Part shown: positions 43,149 to 54,729 of the stretch, one piece after another
Position numbering within the stretch: position 1 is the stretch's first letter
Layout: each line of letters starts with the position of its first letter
Assembly (NCBI GenBank): GCA_030549205.1
Contig: JAUKTV010000002.1
Location: 496,001 to 560,000 of the forward strand
Origin: Apiosordaria backusii
Lineage: Eukaryota; Ascomycota; Sordariomycetes; Sordariales; Lasiosphaeriaceae
Length of the DNA stretch: 64,000 nucleotides
Direction of reading: 5' to 3'
The notes under the pieces: model-generated
Database searches by the model: none
Seen by the model: only the letters and a program-made list of their open reading frames with translations
Told to the model about the DNA's origin: nothing
Program-made: the position numbers and the translations under genes

Positions 43149-45761
43149 TTACTCTCTCGGACCAAACTCATAGATCTTGTGCGATTCTGGCAGGATATCA
43201 GGATAACTCGCCACGAGTTGACGATCCACATCCTGCCAGTTGTACTCCAAGTCCTCCCACGGCTTAAGAAAGGGAGTCTTGCGCCTCCTCGGGTCCCGCT
43301 CCTCTCCCGTTCCCCACTGGTTTTGTAGCCTCTCAGCGCTCCATCGGTCATGTTCGATCTTCCCCAACTTTTCTCTTTGGTCCTTGGTAAAACTCTTGAC
43401 TGGAGGGCGACCCTCCTGCTTTTCAGCGAGAAAACATTGAATTTCGCGCAGCTTGGAGGGAATTGAGTCGGCGTGGGCTCGTGACGACTCCCTCAGCTCT
43501 TCGGATATCTCGTCCCATGACTTGAGATCATCTGCTGTGGCTTTGTCCTTGCCTGTCATCTTTCCTCTCACATCGAGATAGGTTTTGTGTAGTGCTTTTG
43601 CAAGTGGTTCACGGAGCTGCTCGGGTAGCGGCGAGCCGTTGAGACACCGCAGAAACACCTTATACTCCACGTGCAAGTCTAACTGAACCGGGGGTGGGAG
43701 TGAGGACCGCTCAAACCTATGGCGGCCATTGAGTCTGCTCATGTCAATGATGGATTTGATAGACCGTATTCCCTGTCGGTATGTTGGCACTAGTAGCAAT
43801 GCGTTGAGGACACTGTCTTCAATATCAATCGCCCCTTGGCACACGAGATTCGGCTCCCTTTTCTCGAGCAGCGTGCGGATGATGACGGCTCTACGGACAG
43901 GATACAGCTTGTCCTCGCCTTCTCGCCAGTTCATCTTGTCAGGCCCGGACATGTCCCCAAAGGCGTGTAAGCATGCCAGAAACTCCTGCGCCCGATTGAA
44001 GTTTCCTCCAGTGACCACAGCCTTGGAAGCTTTCCGGCGAAAGTCGTCATAGCTCTTGATGGCTATGGAGCCAAAGAAGAACACAGCGGCTCCGAGTGGC
44101 CGACTGATACCGCGGTCTGAGAAGCATCCGCTGAACATGACACCGAGAAGATGAGGGAGCCATCCAAGAGGGGAGCCCTCGAAACTGCAATCGAAAGCAT
44201 TGAAATAAGCCATTGGCATGGAGCCCTTGAGAGACACGTCACGGATCGTGTGGAAGGCGGCCAACAGGTCGTCGACACTAGTGAACTGTGACAGATCAAA
44301 CTGGAATTTCTTGATCGGCTTGTCTCTCGCAGCGGCTTCGAAAACTTGATGGGCAGCAAATGCCTTCCCTGATCCCCTAGGGCCAAACAGGGCGATGCAG
44401 AGAGGTCTATGCATTGGTGCCAAGAAGTACTCTTCGAGGAAGTTGTGGATGGTCCGGAAGAACTCGATTTCACGGCGGTCGAAAAGTAGCAGCTGGTTGA
44501 ATCGAGCTAGAGGGACCTGTCTGGGAGACGAGAAAGTGCCCCGGCGGACGATTTGACGAGCTACCTCGACTGGGTCACCGATAACTTGGTCGAGGATCGA
44601 CCAGCCAGGGTCGCTACTCCTGGCGATATTGTCAGATGGTATCGCAAATCTGAGCAGCTCGTTCCTCTCATTCTCTTCGATAGGCTTCATGATGTCTGTG
44701 GCTCGGTATGTGCTCGACAAGAACGATTCAGCAGTCCGAGTTGCCGTTGGTTCAGCAAGCCCAGCAGCGGCAAGTCTCCTCGCAGCTTGCAAACCAAATT
44801 TGATGCCCTCCTCAACATCTACCTGTGTATCCGACAACTTCAAGCCACACGCAAGGCCCGCAATAAATGCATCCGTGAGACCTGGAATGTAGCCCCAGTT
44901 CTTCCCAAGAAACTCGCCCTCCAGGCAAAGCGGGTCGAAAAAGAGTACCGGCTTCGCAACCTGCCAACCGCGGTGGTAGATTACCCCTTCGCATCCAAAT
45001 AGCACGACAAGATGAGCACACGTAACCAGCGACACAAGCTTCCCGACCGAACCAAGCTTCTCGACAAAGTCCTCGCACGTCTTCTCCCACGACAGGCCGT
45101 GTGAGAACTCGATACCCTCCGCACGTAGATCGTTGGCCTCGACTACCACGATCAGACGTTGCGGGTCACACTCTGCTGTTTTTAAACAAATGGGACCATG
45201 TCGAACCGTGTCCCAGACCTTGCTGTCGCAAAGCGGTCCGGCCATGTGGTAGATCAAAAGCCGAGGCTGGCATTTGTTCAAGAGAGCGATGGCATCCCGC
45301 ACATTCTCCTCCGGCAGTCTTTTCTCGTGCCTTGTCTCTTTGAAGATGATCAGGCATCTATCCCGCCAGGTGCCAATTTCATGGTCAGGTAGAGTGGGCA
45401 AGTGCCAATGCCTTTCTGTGTCAAGATTCACCAAGCGCCGCAGCTTGAATCTCGGGGATGATGAGGATGACCTCTTCGGAAGCTCGTGTGTTTCCAACTC
45501 GAGGATGGAGTCGATTGCGTTCGTGTTCACGCTGAAGCACGTCGGTTTGTGGACCAACACTTCAAGCTTGGTATCACCATTCTTCAACCCTTGCTCCAGG
45601 AACTCGGCCAAGAGCCCTAACCCAACCCTACAACGATACGGCCGTGGTGCTTTCGAGCCGGGACTTGGCGTTGAAGCTTGATCAGACCAATACAAGAATA
45701 GCTGCTCAGGATTATCACCAGCGATGATGATCTGCTGTGTCTTTGCTTCGTCAGAAGCCAT
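43149..45761 (-). CDS. PfkB-like - P-loop NTPase - RyR-domain protein
   Basis: An 870-residue intronless protein with three parts. Residues 1-335 look like a ribokinase/PfkB fold: LIVVVEANDLRAE, then VTCAHLVVLFGCEGVIYHRG and GLTDAFIAGLACGL, where PfkB kinases have G-A-G-D with a catalytic Asp. Residues 450-700 form a P-loop NTPase with Walker A GPRGSGKA (460-467) and a possible Walker B around PMAYFNAFD (516-524). The C-terminal 70 residues match the RyR domain: IEHDRWSAERLQNQW, then PFLKPWEDL and DRQLVASYPDIL. RyR domains occur in bacterial and fungal conflict-type proteins with STAND ATPases. The protein may be an NLR-like nucleotide or nucleoside sensor, but its function is unknown. Start: the first Met at 45761. 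Confidence 0.8.
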   Translation of the reverse strand: MASDEAKTQQIIIAGDNPEQLFLYWSDQASTPSPGSKAPRPYRCRVGLGLLAEFLEQGLKNGDTKLEVLVHKPTCFSVNTNAIDSILELETHELPKRSSSSSPRFKLRRLVNLDTERHWHLPTLPDHEIGTWRDRCLIIFKETRHEKRLPEENVRDAIALLNKCQPRLLIYHMAGPLCDSKVWDTVRHGPICLKTAECDPQRLIVVVEANDLRAEGIEFSHGLSWEKTCEDFVEKLGSVGKLVSLVTCAHLVVLFGCEGVIYHRGWQVAKPVLFFDPLCLEGEFLGKNWGYIPGLTDAFIAGLACGLKLSDTQVDVEEGIKFGLQAARRLAAAGLAEPTATRTAESFLSSTYRATDIMKPIEENERNELLRFAIPSDNIARSSDPGWSILDQVIGDPVEVARQIVRRGTFSSPRQVPLARFNQLLLFDRREIEFFRTIHNFLEEYFLAPMHRPLCIALFGPRGSGKAFAAHQVFEAAARDKPIKKFQFDLSQFTSVDDLLAAFHTIRDVSLKGSMPMAYFNAFDCSFEGSPLGWLPHLLGVMFSGCFSDRGISRPLGAAVFFFGSIAIKSYDDFRRKASKAVVTGGNFNRAQEFLACLHAFGDMSGPDKMNWREGEDKLYPVRRAVIIRTLLEKREPNLVCQGAIDIEDSVLNALLLVPTYRQGIRSIKSIIDMSRLNGRHRFERSSLPPPVQLDLHVEYKVFLRCLNGSPLPEQLREPLAKALHKTYLDVRGKMTGKDKATADDLKSWDEISEELRESSRAHADSIPSKLREIQCFLAEKQEGRPPVKSFTKDQREKLGKIEHDRWSAERLQNQWGTGEERDPRRRKTPFLKPWEDLEYNWQDVDRQLVASYPDILPESHKIYEFGPRE

Positions 45762-46149
45762 CGCAATGGGACAAACGTTTAGTTGATTCAGTGTTTCGAG
45801 GGCAGGATGTAAGAGAGATGCGAGTTGGGCCCGACATGGAAGCAGCCGAGCAAGACCTCAACAACATGATAATTCAAGGGGCTCAACCCCGCCCCTCGGC
45901 GTCTCATTGGAGCAAAACAACGAAGTGTGCATGACTATGTGGAGAGAAGCAAGCGGGGTAGCATTTTATGTTCATTGGCCTGCCCCAAATCGTCGTGCAA
46001 CCTCAGCACATCAACCTCATCTAGCTCCTGAACCTCTGACTGATACCTTCCAGGTTGACTGACACGAGCCTGTCGTACCCAGAGGAGCATTTTCTTTTCC
46101 TGGGGCAGGGCCACACTCCGTTTATACTACCGTACCCAGTTCTACAGAG
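45762..46149. other. Intergenic region
   Basis: About 390 bp; promoter of the PfkB-RyR gene and 3' UTR of the next minus-strand gene. Nothing else seen. Confidence 0.4.
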
Positions 46150-47977
46150 CTATACTACCTTTTCCTCCGATTTCCTACCTGCCGCCAACCTTTGGTTGTG
46201 GTACACAATTCCCTTCCAAACAAGCACCACAACGGCAGTCAAGGCGATAGTAAGTACAAAATACAACCAAATCCACTCGGAGACGATCTTAGGATTTTCT
46301 TCGCCTGATCCCGCTTGCCAGTCGAAAAGTTGCATGCTAAAGAGGGTCTTGATCCGGTGTTAGCTTGTCTTCTTCGATAACTACCTTAGTGATCGGCGAC
46401 GAGATAAATACGAACTGCTACAAAGGTTCCTGGGAGGAAAATCAGCGTCACGGCAGCTATTATCTTCAGAGATGTGTTGTCACGTTGGGCAAACTGTGGT
46501 GAAGTGTAAGTCATCTCTTCTGCACATGTAGTTAATTGTGTCCTTGTTGACTGACCGTTGCTATAATTTGATTGTTGATCTACTCTCGAGTTAGCTAGCG
46601 CAATCACATGGACCGGACTAGACAGGCCCCATGGGAATACTCACAAATTTCTGCTGGGATTCGCTCATAGAAGCCGTCGTGTCCAGATCACCAAGCACAT
46701 TCTTCAAGATCGCCTGCTGGTTTGCTACCCGCGCAACGAGCGTAGGGGAATACTTGACCACCTCATCCTCGGTAGACACCCTCCTTTCCAAAATTCCAAA
46801 GCTCTGAGCCAGGTTCTGCGACAGCTCAACCGCAAACTCGCACCGTCTGCGGAGGAACAAGTTCTTCTTCCGCAAGGCAAAAAGCTCATTTCTTATTCTC
46901 TTGAGCTCGTCGATCCCTCTGTCAATGACGTCTTCGTCTTGCTCCACGAGCTTTCTCTTCATAGCCGTCACCTCCTCCATAATCTGCTCGACCTGGCAGC
47001 GGAGGAGTACCACTGGGAGAACAAAGAGGTCAGGCAGCATTGGGTCGACGAAGTCGCGCGGGAACGGGTCGCGGCAGAGCATAGGTTCTACTCGATCTTC
47101 CCAGAAGGTGGCAGGCCGGACGAATATGATGCATTCCCAGTTGGCATTGGGGCGGTATGTGTCTGTGAAACGCTGAGACAGGGAGAGGGAGAAGAAGGGG
47201 TAGTTATCGTCTTTGGGGGTCTGCGCGACCAATTTGAAGCTGTTGGGCGACTCTAAAACAGCTGAGCCGGCTGTGTCGTTCTTGATGAAGGCGTCAAAGT
47301 GCTCGCTGAACCAACCTCTCTCTCTGGCAGCGTCTAGAACAGATTGCTGTTTGTAGAGCTCACTTTCGTCGTGGTCCTTAGGAAATTCTGTAAGTGCTTG
47401 TTTGTCTGCCGACCCAGGGTATTTGACGAGTCTGTCAAGGAGTGCTGTGTTACTAAACTGTGATCGAATAAAAGGGGGCGAGATGACTTGACCGAGGTAT
47501 ACATCTTACTTACAGTATTCTAAACCGCTCGCTAGCTAAGAGCAATCGTTTATCTCTCTAACAGATCCTTAGCCTGGATACACATCATTACAATCGTGTG
47601 GTGCTACAAACTTGGGAGGGTTGCTTGATGAATGTTATCGCACTGTCACTATCCTGGTCAACCCATGGAATTGGTGACGGGAAGTTATAGCCTGCCCTCT
47701 ACATTGTTTAAGGGTTAACTCTGCTTCATCTCGCTGCAAATCAGATACATGAAGGTAGGTGCCTACGTACCTGAAGGATCGCGACGCTTGTTTCGAATGT
47801 CTTGAATTCAACTTTGCACACTTTCTCTAACTGACCGGCGACCATTTCCATCTTGCCAAGGTCGGTGTAGTATGGATGGTTCACTTCATGAGAGAAGTCG
47901 CGTAAATACGCGAAGTCACTGGGATGGACTTGGTGCTGCCAGGCGAATGGCCCACTGTGCCTCTGCCACGACAACAT
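46150..47977 (-). CDS. CorA-like membrane protein, 5' exons unresolved
   Basis: The C-terminal half is clear. Exons on the minus strand: 46645 to about 47504, a 24-nt micro-exon 46556-46579 (INNQIIAT), 46416-46493 (FAQRDNTSLKIIAAVTLIFL and five more residues) and 46150-46347 (TLFSMQLFDWQ onward). Joined, they give the fungal CorA-like signature of a coiled coil, then LTLIFLPGTFVA-type helix, LFSM-FDW and a second helix (WLYFVLTIALTAVVVLVW). The central exon holds a soluble domain (FSNTALLDRLVKYPG to TAMKRKLVEQDEDVID). Possible 5' exons are 47771-47977 and 47592-47653 (DSDSAITFIKQPSQV), but joining 47592 to the exon near 47504 leaves a one-base phase mismatch. Whether it transports Mg2+ is unknown. 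Confidence 0.6.
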
Positions 47978-48756
47978 GCATCTGATTGGGTGGGCTCTGT
48001 TTTCTCCCCTGCTGTGGATCTCGAAGCTGCTAAGTCTTGGCTAGCAGTGTGCACTTTTCCATATCCCGAGGAGGCGTTCGCGATAGGTGCCCAAATCAAG
48101 CGCTATTCAGCTTGAGGACGACGATGCATGAGTGGGCTGGACCCTGCGCAGCAAAGACGACGATCATATCTGTTTTTGGCTTGCAACATGAAGTTCAGAA
48201 ACCCAGAAGATAGAAACACAGCCCAATCATGCACCTTGGTGTGTTTAGGGCCCTTTGAGGTCCAGACTGGATTCGACGGTCAGGCAGTCAGGTATCAAGA
48301 GGCTTTATGCATTTGATGACAACAGCTTATTCCGAGTTCATTTACCGCGCTTGTCGGTAGCCCTAGATCCAATCTCCTTGGTCAGGTGTGTGGAACATCT
48401 TTCAGCACTGCAGTCACCACTGGCTGAAGGTGGTGCTCATTACAGCGGTGGAACCGCACCTGAAGTTCATGATGGGTTCTCACGATAGGCATCTTGGAGG
48501 TTCGAGCCAATCTAGGGCCCAACCCATGTACAGACATCGGAGTCCTCTATCAGTACCTATTTTTGCAGACAGATAAAGTGAAGCGTTGCAACTCTCTCTG
48601 AAGCACCGTCTTGTTACGGCTCGATTCATTCTCTTTTCAAGGTCTGCTTGACCACATCTTTCGGTCTGAGGGCACTGCAGACACCTTGAGCCCAGTGCTT
48701 GACCGAGTCTCATTTACCCCTGTTGCCCACCCTCTCACCTTTATTATACCGACATC
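47978..48756. other. Intergenic region
   Basis: About 780 bp between divergent genes, with small unsupported frames. TTATTATACC just before 48757 is a TATA-like word. No RNA gene seen. Confidence 0.4.
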
Positions 48757-51700
48757 ATGTCCGGGCTTTTCGGCTTCGGACCTCTTCTGCAGTCTTGCGC
48801 AGATATATCCCAAAACACGCTAGCTTCTGCGTCAGAAAATGTCGTTTCACCTCTTGTCAAAAACATTGGCAAACCTCTGGCCCAGGGCCTCGTCCACCCA
48901 GTCGTCGATGGAATCGCTGCCCCAGTCGCTCGAGATCTCCTAACCCCCGCCGCCAATGTCACCGCTCCCATCATGAAGCATGCCGTGGGCCCAGCGGTCA
49001 GAACGGTAGCCGCCCCTGTCATCGATGAGGTGGTAGATCCCGTTATCAAGAACGTCGCCAAGCCTGCCATCGACAACTATATCGCGCCCGCCACTTCAGG
49101 GGCGCTCAATATGGTAGCCAACGGAGTTATTAAACCACTGGCTCATAATGTCGCGGCGCCAACCCTTGACGCTGTGGCGAGGCCTGTCCTTCAGGGCGTG
49201 GTAAACCCGGCTGTGAAAGGCGTTGCCCCTGCCGTTCAAGAAGTCACTCACGCCGTCGGTCGCGGAGTCGTCACACCAATTGCCCGCGGTGTCGTAGCCC
49301 CTGTCGTTCGAGATGTCGTCGCTCCCATCGCCCAAGATATCACGGTCCCGGTTGTCCGGGAGGTCCTCAACCCCGTCATCACGGGGGTTGTCAACCCAGT
49401 AGCCGAGGAGCTTATCGTCCCTGCTGCGCGGAAGGTTGTGCTTCCTCTAGTCAACGATGTGGCCAAACCCCTTGTGCAAGCGGTCGGCGAACCTGTCTTT
49501 AACGGGGTTGTCAATCCACTTCTACAAGGAGCAGCTACTCCCGCCATTCGAGAAACCACTGGTCTTATCGGCCGAGAATTGGGAGTTCCCATCGCGAGGG
49601 AGTTGATTGCGCCCGTTGCCGAAGGGGTTGTCACGCCACTGATGAGGGGAGTCGCCACACCCATCGCTCGAGAGATTGCAACTCCCCTGATGAATGGACC
49701 GCTGGGGCCAGTCGCACTGGAGTTTCTGCAGCTGGCGAAGCCTGTTGCTGAGGCTGTTGCAGAAGCGTTTCGGGACCTCGGTATCAACTACGAGAGTGCC
49801 ATCGGTGAAGCTTTTCGGGACTTTCTCTTCTCTAATGCCTTGGGCAGAGATAATGAGCTGGAGTGCGCGCTGTGCGACATGTGTCAGTCGCTAGCATTCT
49901 ATTCGACACCCGGGCCCTTACCCTTTCAAAGCTTGTCCCCGCAATGCCGCAGTGCGAACGAGCAGTTGAGGTCATCAAGCAAGTGCCGATTGTGTGCTCT
50001 GATTCACAATACTCTCGGCCTTCCGGAGACGGAGACTACGCCGGATCAGGAGGTTCTTGTTGATACCTGCGTCCGGGACGGGGCGATGCACGACGGACTT
50101 GGATTTATCAATCACTTCCAGGTCTCTTTGGGAGGCCGTCACCGATTCCTCTCGTTCCTTTTTAACTGTAAGAGCACTCCCATCTGGCCATGATACCCCA
50201 GGACAGGAGAGCTAACACATACCTGCCCAGTGCCATCCGACGACGCCAGCAAACGGGCTGCGCCACTCAGAGACTACTTGCTCGACAAGAGCGAGAAGGA
50301 TCGTCTAGTAACCCTCCAACTGATCAAAGACTGGAGGAGGACATGCAGAGACAATCATGACTGCGATGCCCGGCTCGTTGGAGACCGTTACTACAACCGC
50401 GGCAGGCACACCAAGTTCGCGCCCTTCCGGCTGATCGACATAGAGGAGGAAAAGCTCGTGGAGCTCCACCACGAGTCGCAAGAATACCTCGCCCTGAGCT
50501 ACACATGGGGTGGCGCGGACGAGTCCCTGAAGAACTCGACTTACCAAAGCAATATCCACCAGAGATTGCAGCCGTACGGGCTACGTGGAATCCTGAACCC
50601 GAAGGTCTTGCCACAGGTGTATCAAGATGCGCTTTTGGTCGCAAAGGGTCTCGGTTACCGGTACATTTGGATCGACGCATTCTGCATCATCCAAGACAAC
50701 GACACGGACATCGAAGCTCAGATCACCAACATGGGATATGTCTACCAAAACGCCGACATGACCATCGCTGCCGGTGGCGGAGCCGGTTCCGAAGTGCCAC
50801 TATTCGTCAAACGACAGGTTTCAGCACGCCCATGTCTTGTCAAGGCCACAGTTAATGGCCAGCCGCGCTATGTGATTGTCTCCAGGCCGATGGATGACAC
50901 CACATCAGTTCTCGACAGTCGCCTCTGGGTTTTCCAAGAGCAGATCCTGTCCCGCCGAACGGTGCAGTTTGGACCGCATTACACCACTTGGCGCTGCTCC
51001 AAGATGAACGCCATCGAGTCGCTTCCCCTGAACGTGCCGGAAGAGTCCATCCCTACGGAAGAGGCGCTCCAGTTGGATGATTCCATCAAGAAGCTGCAGG
51101 TGTGGATCAAGGACACGGCAAGCCACCGCCTCACTGCTCAGCTCGATTTCACTCACGAGTTTGCTTCGGCGTGGTACTCGGCTGTCTGCAACTACACGAA
51201 CCGGAACTGGTCCAACCGTAAAGACCAAATCGGCGCCGTGATGGGTGTGGCGTCTGTGATTGCTACTCGCTCTGGGTGGCGGCATCTGGCTGGGCTTTGG
51301 AGAGAGGACCTGCCGTACGGGTTGGCCTGGTTCAAATGCAACCAACCATATGCAAACAGAGAGAAAGGCACAGGCTACACAGACGATCTCGAACACGAAG
51401 CTAATTGCGCTCCGTCTTGGTCTTGGGCTGCTCGTGCTAACGGGCCAGTGGTCTTCCTCCCACGGGCCGGGTTTCAATCTTACTTGGTGGAGGTTGGAGA
51501 GACAGATTGGGAGTGGCCAGCCCCAGCACAGAAAGGCATCGCCAATGGCCGGCTCACGCTTAAGGGGCAGCTGCTCCAGGCTTATGTCCAGCCCGTCCCT
51601 TTCAATACGGTTGCTCTGCAGCCCAATTCAGAAGGCAAGTGGAAGGCTCAACTTGTAGACTCGGTGCCCAATCCTGTTCTGGTAGGCGAGGTGTACCTGG

Positions 51701-51900
51701 ATGCTCCCATGACATCGTCTTCCCCAGAAACCATCTGCTGTTTGCTGTTAGGGACGCTGCACAAGGGGTACCGCTACTGGGGAGTGGGATTGGCTCTCAG
51801 GATTGTTGAGAAGGATGGCCGGCAGTATTTTGAGCGAGCGGGTCTGGTTGGACTGTTCAACCCAGTGGCTGGGCAGACTAAGATAGTCGATATTTACTAG
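48757..51900 (+). CDS. HET-domain protein with N-terminal octapeptide-repeat module
   Basis: Exons 48757-50167 and 50231-51900 (63-bp intron, frame kept) give about 1026 residues. Residues 31-318 are an octapeptide repeat with one Pro per eight residues, consensus x-P-[VIL]-[VAIL]-x-[DNGE]-[VIL]-[VA]. Pro occurs at 158 and 174-262 in steps of eight, then 278-310; similar phasing holds at 32-64, 71-111 and 127-151. Residues 365-430 carry Cys pairs typical of HET leaders (CALCDMC, CRLCALIH). The HET core is YLALSYTWGGADESL, then GYRYIWIDAFCIIQDN, and LDSRLWVFQEQILSRRTVQF. CAPSWSWAA follows. The HET part likely mediates incompatibility or cell death; the repeat may bind membrane, assemble or sense. 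I know no described HET protein with this N-terminus. Confidence 0.88.
48847..49710 (+). repeat. Degenerate 24-bp coding repeat (octapeptide array)
   Basis: About 35 consecutive 24-nt units code the octad described for the HET protein. DNA identity between units is low, but protein phasing is strict: only two one-residue deletions (after residues 64 and 151) and three units lacking the Pro. This means the array is old and selected at protein level rather than recently amplified. Confidence 0.85.
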
Positions 51901-52180
51901 GTGTAGTGAGATGAGAAGATAGGTGCTGCAATCGTCTCAGAAATTCTAGGTTTCCCGGGTTCAGCAGCTTGTTGAGGCACAATGAAAGCCTGTTTACTAG
52001 AGTGCACGGGTAGTCACTTGAGATATATTATCAACCACATCATATTACCAGGTACCTAGGTATTTTATACATCTTCTTCCACACAACCACCTCCCACCTT
52101 CCCTCTCAAATATACTACCTAAATACACACCCACCTAAACACAATATTACATCCCACCCTCACCAACCCCAACCCCAACC

Positions 52181-53345
52181 TCACAACCCCCTCCCCACCC
52201 CTCCCTCTCCCACCGCCGACTGCAGCGTCGTCGAACTCTGCGTCCTAAACATCCTACTCTCCATCATATACCTCTCATGCAAACTCATCACCTCCCCTTC
52301 CTCCTCCTCCTCCCCCTTCGCTTCCCGCCCATAATACACCCTATTCGCCGCAGAAAACGTCGGCGGCGGCGGCGGGGGTGTCTTTGGGTACGAAGAATAC
52401 GCGCTATAAAACGACAGCCCGTCGGCAGTGGTTATGGTGCCAGTGCCAGTGCCAGTGCCAGTGCCAGTGACAGTGGTACCGCTGCCGTTGTTTTGCTGCT
52501 GCTCGGTGAAATCGGTGGATTGAATCCGGGTGCCGCGCTGCTTTTTGCGGCGGTGGCGGATGAGGCAGGCTGCGATTAGGGTGACGAGGAGGAGGGGGGC
52601 GATAATGGCGGCGATTTGGGCGGGGATGGGGAGGCCGGAGCCGGTGCTGGGGGCGGGGGGGAGGTTGGGGAAGGGAGGTGAGAGGAAGTTGTGGGGGTGA
52701 TAGAGGTGGGTGAGGATGAGGGGGGTTTGGGACTGGAGGTGAGGGACGGGAGGGAGGCTGTGGTGGTGGGGATGTGGGAGTGGCTGTGGGAGGAAGTGCT
52801 AGGCTGGCTTGTTGTTGTTGAGCGGGAGGTTGTTGTTCTTCTTGAGCTGCTGGTGCCGGTGTTGGCGCAGAAGGGGAGCGGTGTGTCGCCGCCGATGCAT
52901 GTTTGGCCGTTTGCACAGCAGATACCGGTGGTGCCGGGAGAGGTGCCACCGCATTGGAAGTCACCGGCTGCGCAGACTCTGATGCAGCCTTCCCTTCCTG
53001 CGCCGGAGGGACAACAGAAGAAAGCACCACCTTCGAGGGAGCAGGTCTCATCTTTGTTGCCTGTGCCGTGCTTCTCGTTAGTGAATGGTCCTGTCAGTGT
53101 GGGTAAATAATGGATGAAGACATACAACACCATCCCGCTTGAGGGCATGTTGACTCGTCCGCCCGACATGTCCCGGCTGCTTGTCGTCGCTGGAGATCGA
53201 GGGTAGTACTGCTTGATACAGAGGCGGTGGTGCGGGTCACAGAAAAAGATGATGGGGATGTTGACAAAGTCGAGGTGGACGGAGATGGTGGTAAAGATGC
53301 TTGCCGCGCTGGGCGGAAAAGGTATTTTGGAGATTGACCAGACAT
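52181..53345 (-). CDS. Cys-rich single-pass surface protein (Mid2-like layout)
   Basis: Exons on the minus strand: 53126-53345, 52748-53060 and 52181-52646, about 332 residues. Intron 53061-53125 is canonical (GTATGT, branch CACTAAC, CACAG). Intron 52647-52747 starts GTCCCT, a poor donor, but it is the only junction I found that links the ectodomain frame to the membrane frame. The ectodomain has about 16 Cys (TCPQAGWCC, GGAFFCCPSG, GICCANGQTC). A Ser/Thr/Pro-rich stalk follows, then the helix IAAIIAPLLLVTLIAACLI with RHRRKK stop-transfer, and a cytosolic tail with a (TG)n run and PPPPPP. Yeast Mid2/Wsc wall-stress sensors share this layout. No N-terminal signal peptide is seen, so the start may be wrong. 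Confidence 0.6.
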
Positions 53346-54729
53346 TTTACTGCTTTACACGCACAAATAATCCAACAAAAACGAGAACATTTGTTCAACC
53401 TCGAAGGAAAACACAGCAAAGTATATCATCCTCCCCGTCTCGTTGTCCCTTGCTTCTTGTGATGATCCATCGTGATACCGCGAGGTCTGTGCTGCGCAGC
53501 TGGGCTCGTGGCTGATTTTACCGAGACCTGGTTGTCGATCTGGGACGGGATGGCGCACTGATCGCCAAAAAGACATGGCGGGATTGGTGAGAAGCTGAAA
53601 AAATTCTTTTTGCCTTGCAGTATCGGTGATTTGATTTTGTGACGAGGTTTCTGGTTGCTGGTACGCTCACCAAAGATGTGGGAGCTTTGACGCCAACGCC
53701 AGGTGATGGTTTTGGGGAGGTTTCAATGTTCAATTTGGCTAAGGCGCGGGCTTCATCCCCCTCACCACCAGCTTGATAGATGTATTAATGTGACTGGAGT
53801 TGATTTCCTATCTACAAATGCATTGGCCCTGTCAAATGTCGTTGGTTTAAGGTTGATGAGGGGACCCCTGGCTGGGAAAGAATACGACATACAGGGATTT
53901 GCCAGCCTCGATCGATTAACGTCGCATGACGTGACGTAAAAAAGAGAGATGTAAAGTCCACTTTTGCAATGAAAGTTTCCTAGCGTTGCATTCATTGCTC
54001 TTATAGAGCGTGTCCAATTTGCTGTGGTGGACAATACCTGGTAGCTAGGTAGCTTGGTAGAACTTGGCGCGGTGTTACACATGATCACCGGAAGAGGATC
54101 ACGGAGCATTTATGAAGTGCCTCATCAAAGCATAGATCCCAAAGATATTGATCTCGAGATGTCACTTTGTGCTGGATACTCTGTGGATGCCTTCATGTCA
54201 TCGCCGGCTCTGTGGTGGGATTTCCAATTCAGGGGTAAAAGGGGCGTGTTTACAGAAGCAACGCTAACAAACTTGAGCGGGGTGACGGTTAGAATATGTC
54301 CGTGCGCGGCGCACTGACTCCGCAGGGAGGCGTCTATTGGTGAGGCTGAGCCGAGGGCGCAGGGATGAACCAAGGCGAGATTTAGCCGCGTGGTGTCACT
54401 TGGTGAAAAAAAGACGAGACAAACACGGTGCGACGACGACGTCTCTCAGCTTCATCTTGGACATCTTTTTCTTTCGACGTAGCCGCTATTGAAGCGTCGT
54501 ATTTTATTTCTATTTCTATTCGTTCCATTCCCCCCGCAGCGGCCATTCTCTCACTTAATGAACCGACCACACTAAGCTCCCCTTTTGTCGCCCAAGGGCA
54601 CCCGAAAGCGACCAGTTCAATTCAACAGTTCCTTGTTTCCACGACGCTTCGTTTCGTTGCTTTTCTCGACACCGACCCCCCTTACGCTCTTTTCTACGGA
54701 TATACGACCAGGACATAATAGATATTACC
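53346..54729. other. Intergenic region between divergent genes
   Basis: About 1.4 kb without a supported gene. GGTAGCTAGGTAGCTTGGTAG at 54040-54060 is one of the GGTA/TACC-type tracts found between genes here. The last 300 bp are CT- and T-rich, as expected for the LAMTOR1-like leader. Confidence 0.4.
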
